Shown here piece after piece: positions 33,717 to 35,953 of a stretch of 35,953 nt of DNA. The position numbers and the translations under genes are program-made. Below the pieces are notes generated by a model. The model saw only the letters and a list, made by a program, of their open reading frames with translations, had not been told where the DNA came from and did not search any database. The stretch covers positions 1-35,953 of the forward strand of contig CAJBNH010000146.1 in assembly GCA_903955385.1 (NCBI GenBank). Direction: 5' to 3'. The DNA is from an uncultured Myxococcales bacterium (GTDB taxonomy: Bacteria > Myxococcota_A > UBA9042). How positions within the stretch are numbered: position 1 is the first letter of the stretch; each line of letters begins with the position of its first letter.

Positions 33717-35708
33717 TCAGCGGACGTACCACCAGCCGTCGTGATTCCAGCTGTCGTTACCGCCCATGCCGCCGCCCCAGTAGTTGCCATAGGCGCCGCC
33801 GTTGTTGAACAGCACCAGGTAGGCCGCGTTGTTGGCGGTTCGCGTGTACCAGCTGCCGGCCGCGCAAGAATTGCTGTAGCCGTTCGCAGTGTAGGGGCCC
33901 GCCAGCGCGGTGCGGTAGCTGTAGCCGCCCAGCCCAAAGCAGGGGCAGGGACCGTAGCTGAAGGCGACGGGGTCGGTGTACTTGTAGGCGACGAACCGAT
34001 TGACCGCCTTGGCGGCCGCGGGGGTGGGGGTGTCCAGCGCGACCATCATCTCGCCGTGGACCATGTTGCGCAGCAGCACACCGGCCTTGCTGTAGGTCGT
34101 GTTGTCGTCTTGGCGGTCGGCCCGATAGGTGCCCGCGTTCTGTTCGAACAGGGGACCGCACGCGTAGTTGCTGTTGACGTGTGCGAAGAACGTCCAGCCG
34201 CCGCCGTCCGTCGTCATGTCGCAGTAGGCCTCGAACGAGTCCGACGAGTCACCGCCGTTCGGGTCGATCCAGAACGTGCCGTCTTCGAGCGAGGGATAGT
34301 GGGCCTTGAGCTCCTTGCAGTTGGGTGCCGGCGTGGTCGCAGTCTTGCCGTCGAAGCCGTACAGCGCGCCCCACGCGGTGCCGTTGCAGCCCAGGAACAT
34401 GGTGCCGTCCCACCGCACGGTGCCGGCCTTGGCAGCGGTGCACGCGACGTCCTCGTTGCCCACCTGTACGCTGCCGGTGACGATCAGGTTGCCGGAAATG
34501 CGGATCTTCTTGTTGGACAGCGTCTCGATGTCGATGCTCCAGCTCGTGACCTCGCCGTCGTTGCCGTTGTTGAAGAATTCGCTATCGACGACCTTGAGAT
34601 ACCACTTGCCGACTGGATTCTTGCCCGACCACGCGACCAGGTTGCCCGACACCACGGGGGTGGGCGTGGGCCACGACGTCTTCAGCACGGAGCCCGTCGC
34701 CGACTTGTCGTACAGCACGTGCTCGGCGGTGGCGGGGTCGATCACGCTGACCTGTACCTTGGCGATGTTTGAGTTCTTCAGGTCCACGGTGACCGTCAAC
34801 TTCTGGGCAACGCCGATGTCGGGAAACTCGATCAGACTGGTGGCGCCGATCGGGTTATTGTCGAGGATCGGCATGGGCAGCTTGGTGGGCAGGAACGAGT
34901 CGACGAACTGGTTGTGGATCAGGCCGTTCGAGATCTCGTCGATGCCGTCCTTGGGCAGCGCGTTGACGTCGACGGCGGCGGTGCAGATGAACTTGCCGTC
35001 GGCCTCGAACCCTTGGATCGCCAGGCCGCTGCCACACGAGGCCCCGACCTTGGGGACCACGGGCGTGCCGGACAAGTCACCGTAAAGACCGGACTTCGCC
35101 ACTTTGGACAACACCGGCGCGTTCGACAGGTCGGCATAGCTGCCGGTCGTGGCGACGTCGGCCAGCGTGGCCAGCTTGGCATACGCGCTCAAGTCCGCAT
35201 TCTTGGCGAAATCGGTCAATGCACTCGTCTTGGCATAGTCGGCCAGCACGCCGGCATCCAGTGCACCGATCTTGACGCAGCCCGAGCAGTCGAGGCCCTC
35301 GGCCACGCCCGCGCGCAGGGCGAACACGGTCGAGGACAGGGCGATGCGCGGCAATTCGGGGTCGGTCGCGGCTTTTACGCCCAGCCAGTATTGCGGCAGC
35401 GTGGCGAACAGTTGGGCGTTCAGGGCAGTCTTCGAGCCCAGCAAGTAGTGGAACATCCCGCCAGCAACCACCACCTTGACCGGTCCCTCGGACCACAGCG
35501 CGTTGCTGCCTTGGGCGACGCCATAGATGGCGAACGTCAGGTCGTACTCGCCATCCGGAGCGGGGACGCCGGCGCCAGAGCCGAGAAAGCCCTCTGCTGC
35601 AACGGTATTGGGAACAGCGGCTTGAGTCGGCAGGGCAAAGACGGTCGTAGCGGCAACGACCGCACACGTCAGCGCGAGGCGAAGCAGGGGGGCAGCAGGC
35701 GACGTCAT
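33717..35708 (-). CDS. Secreted P-domain and fibrinogen-like protein
   Basis: 663 aa, with a signal peptide ending near residue 30 (ALPTQAA). The N-terminal third is beta-rich; residues about 185-225 carry adhesin or tail-fibre-like repeats (YADLSNAPV, YGDLSGTPV). Residues about 293-393 match the proprotein-convertase P-domain (LTVTVDLKNSNIAKVQVSVI, NPVGKWYLKVVD, VTSWSIDIE). From about 463 to the end is a fibrinogen-like domain (NCKELKAHYPSLEDGTFWID, AYCDMTTDGGGWT), likely a carbohydrate- or protein-binding lectin fold, Cys- and aromatic-rich. ATG 35708 has GAGGTG 5 nt upstream. It precedes the S8 protease by 1 nt; P-domains normally sit on the protease itself, so the two products probably work together. 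Confidence 0.9.
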   Translation of the reverse strand: MTSPAAPLLRLALTCAVVAATTVFALPTQAAVPNTVAAEGFLGSGAGVPAPDGEYDLTFAIYGVAQGSNALWSEGPVKVVVAGGMFHYLLGSKTALNAQLFATLPQYWLGVKAATDPELPRIALSSTVFALRAGVAEGLDCSGCVKIGALDAGVLADYAKTSALTDFAKNADLSAYAKLATLADVATTGSYADLSNAPVLSKVAKSGLYGDLSGTPVVPKVGASCGSGLAIQGFEADGKFICTAAVDVNALPKDGIDEISNGLIHNQFVDSFLPTKLPMPILDNNPIGATSLIEFPDIGVAQKLTVTVDLKNSNIAKVQVSVIDPATAEHVLYDKSATGSVLKTSWPTPTPVVSGNLVAWSGKNPVGKWYLKVVDSEFFNNGNDGEVTSWSIDIETLSNKKIRISGNLIVTGSVQVGNEDVACTAAKAGTVRWDGTMFLGCNGTAWGALYGFDGKTATTPAPNCKELKAHYPSLEDGTFWIDPNGGDSSDSFEAYCDMTTDGGGWTFFAHVNSNYACGPLFEQNAGTYRADRQDDNTTYSKAGVLLRNMVHGEMMVALDTPTPAAAKAVNRFVAYKYTDPVAFSYGPCPCFGLGGYSYRTALAGPYTANGYSNSCAAGSWYTRTANNAAYLVLFNNGGAYGNYWGGGMGGNDSWNHDGWWYVR

Positions 35709-35765
35709 GTCGGCACCTCAGTGGGGCACGTGGGCGGGGTTCTGGGGCCGCCGTGTGCGTTGAGG

Positions 35766-35794
35766 ATGCTGGTAGGCTTGGGGGGGCAAGTCAA
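35766..35794 (-). promoter_or_regulatory. Candidate promoter for the P-domain/protease pair
   Basis: On the minus strand TTGACT (35794-35789) is followed after 17 bp by CAGCAT (35771-35766), about 58 bp before the start codon. The -35 is good (5 of 6) and the -10 weak (3 of 6). Confidence 0.3.
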
Positions 35795-35953
35795 TGGCCT
35801 GTCAGGTCACGCCAGCCGAGATCGGTGGCGCCGCAGGCATGCTTGCGCCCGCCCGCTTCGCAGCGTGCGAAAAGGCCCAGTCCCCGTCTTCGACAAACCG
35901 CGGCCATGCACGTCGGCTGGCGCCGGCGGGGTCGCGGGGAATACGGGCGGGCT

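Overview
The window is a GC-rich, densely coding stretch from a bacterium that looks like a member of the Myxococcota or a close deltaproteobacterial relative. The evidence is indirect. Several exported proteins have Asp/Ala-rich linkers, MopE-type CDGxDxDCxGxxDD motifs and thrombospondin-3 repeats. Two carry a Gly-Gly-Gly-Cys / hydrophobic helix / Arg-cluster element like the MYXO-CTERM sorting tag. Lipoproteins and very large modular surface proteins are frequent. No rRNA, tRNA, CRISPR array or insertion sequence was recognised.

Layout. (1) 1-832: a small unrecognised gene with a YhcG/DUF1016-N-like helical region; a perfect 26-bp palindrome (75-100) lies just before its start. (2) 1052-4753: cobalamin-dependent methionine synthase metH, complete. 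(3) 4796-11086, minus strand: a lipoprotein multiheme cytochrome with 23 predicted haems built from a strict 71-residue triheme repeat; a 28-codon lipoprotein ORF that looks like the front of a broken gene; an M13 metallopeptidase; a MepA-type murein endopeptidase; and an unrecognised protein with an acidic stretch and an Arg-rich tail. (4) 11354-20771, minus strand: a 2173-residue surface protein (21 EGF modules, TSP3 repeats, an internal sorting-signal-like element followed by a second signal-peptide-like segment, then an OmpA-type barrel and peptidoglycan-binding domain), and a Gly-rich beta-helix lipoprotein. (5) 21046-31628, plus strand: a COG2403-type P-loop NTPase, a 575-bp leader with dyads including one close to a Rex operator, the three structural subunits of an NAD(H)-linked [FeFe]-hydrogenase (NuoE-like, NuoF-like, HydA), the maturases HydG, HydF and HydE, and a zinc-ribbon tail-anchored protein. 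(6) 31670-35708, minus strand: a subtilisin-like protease with a C-terminal sorting tag, placed 1 nt after a gene for a P-domain/fibrinogen-like secreted protein.

How it fits together. Region 5 is a self-contained H2-metabolism locus: NADH electrons would pass through the FMN/4Fe4S NuoF-like subunit and the 2Fe2S NuoE-like subunit to HydA, and HydE/F/G build the H-cluster. The NuoF-like subunit is short and lacks the extra Fe-S domains of classic bifurcating HydB. The Rex-like site suggests control by the NADH/NAD+ ratio. Regions 3, 4 and 6 are mostly cell-envelope functions: extracellular or periplasmic electron transfer, wall remodelling, adhesion and surface proteolysis. The most unusual items are the triheme-repeat cytochrome, the apparent fusion of a sortable EGF protein to an OmpA protein, the protease/P-domain pair, and the predicted redox switch on the hydrogenase operon.
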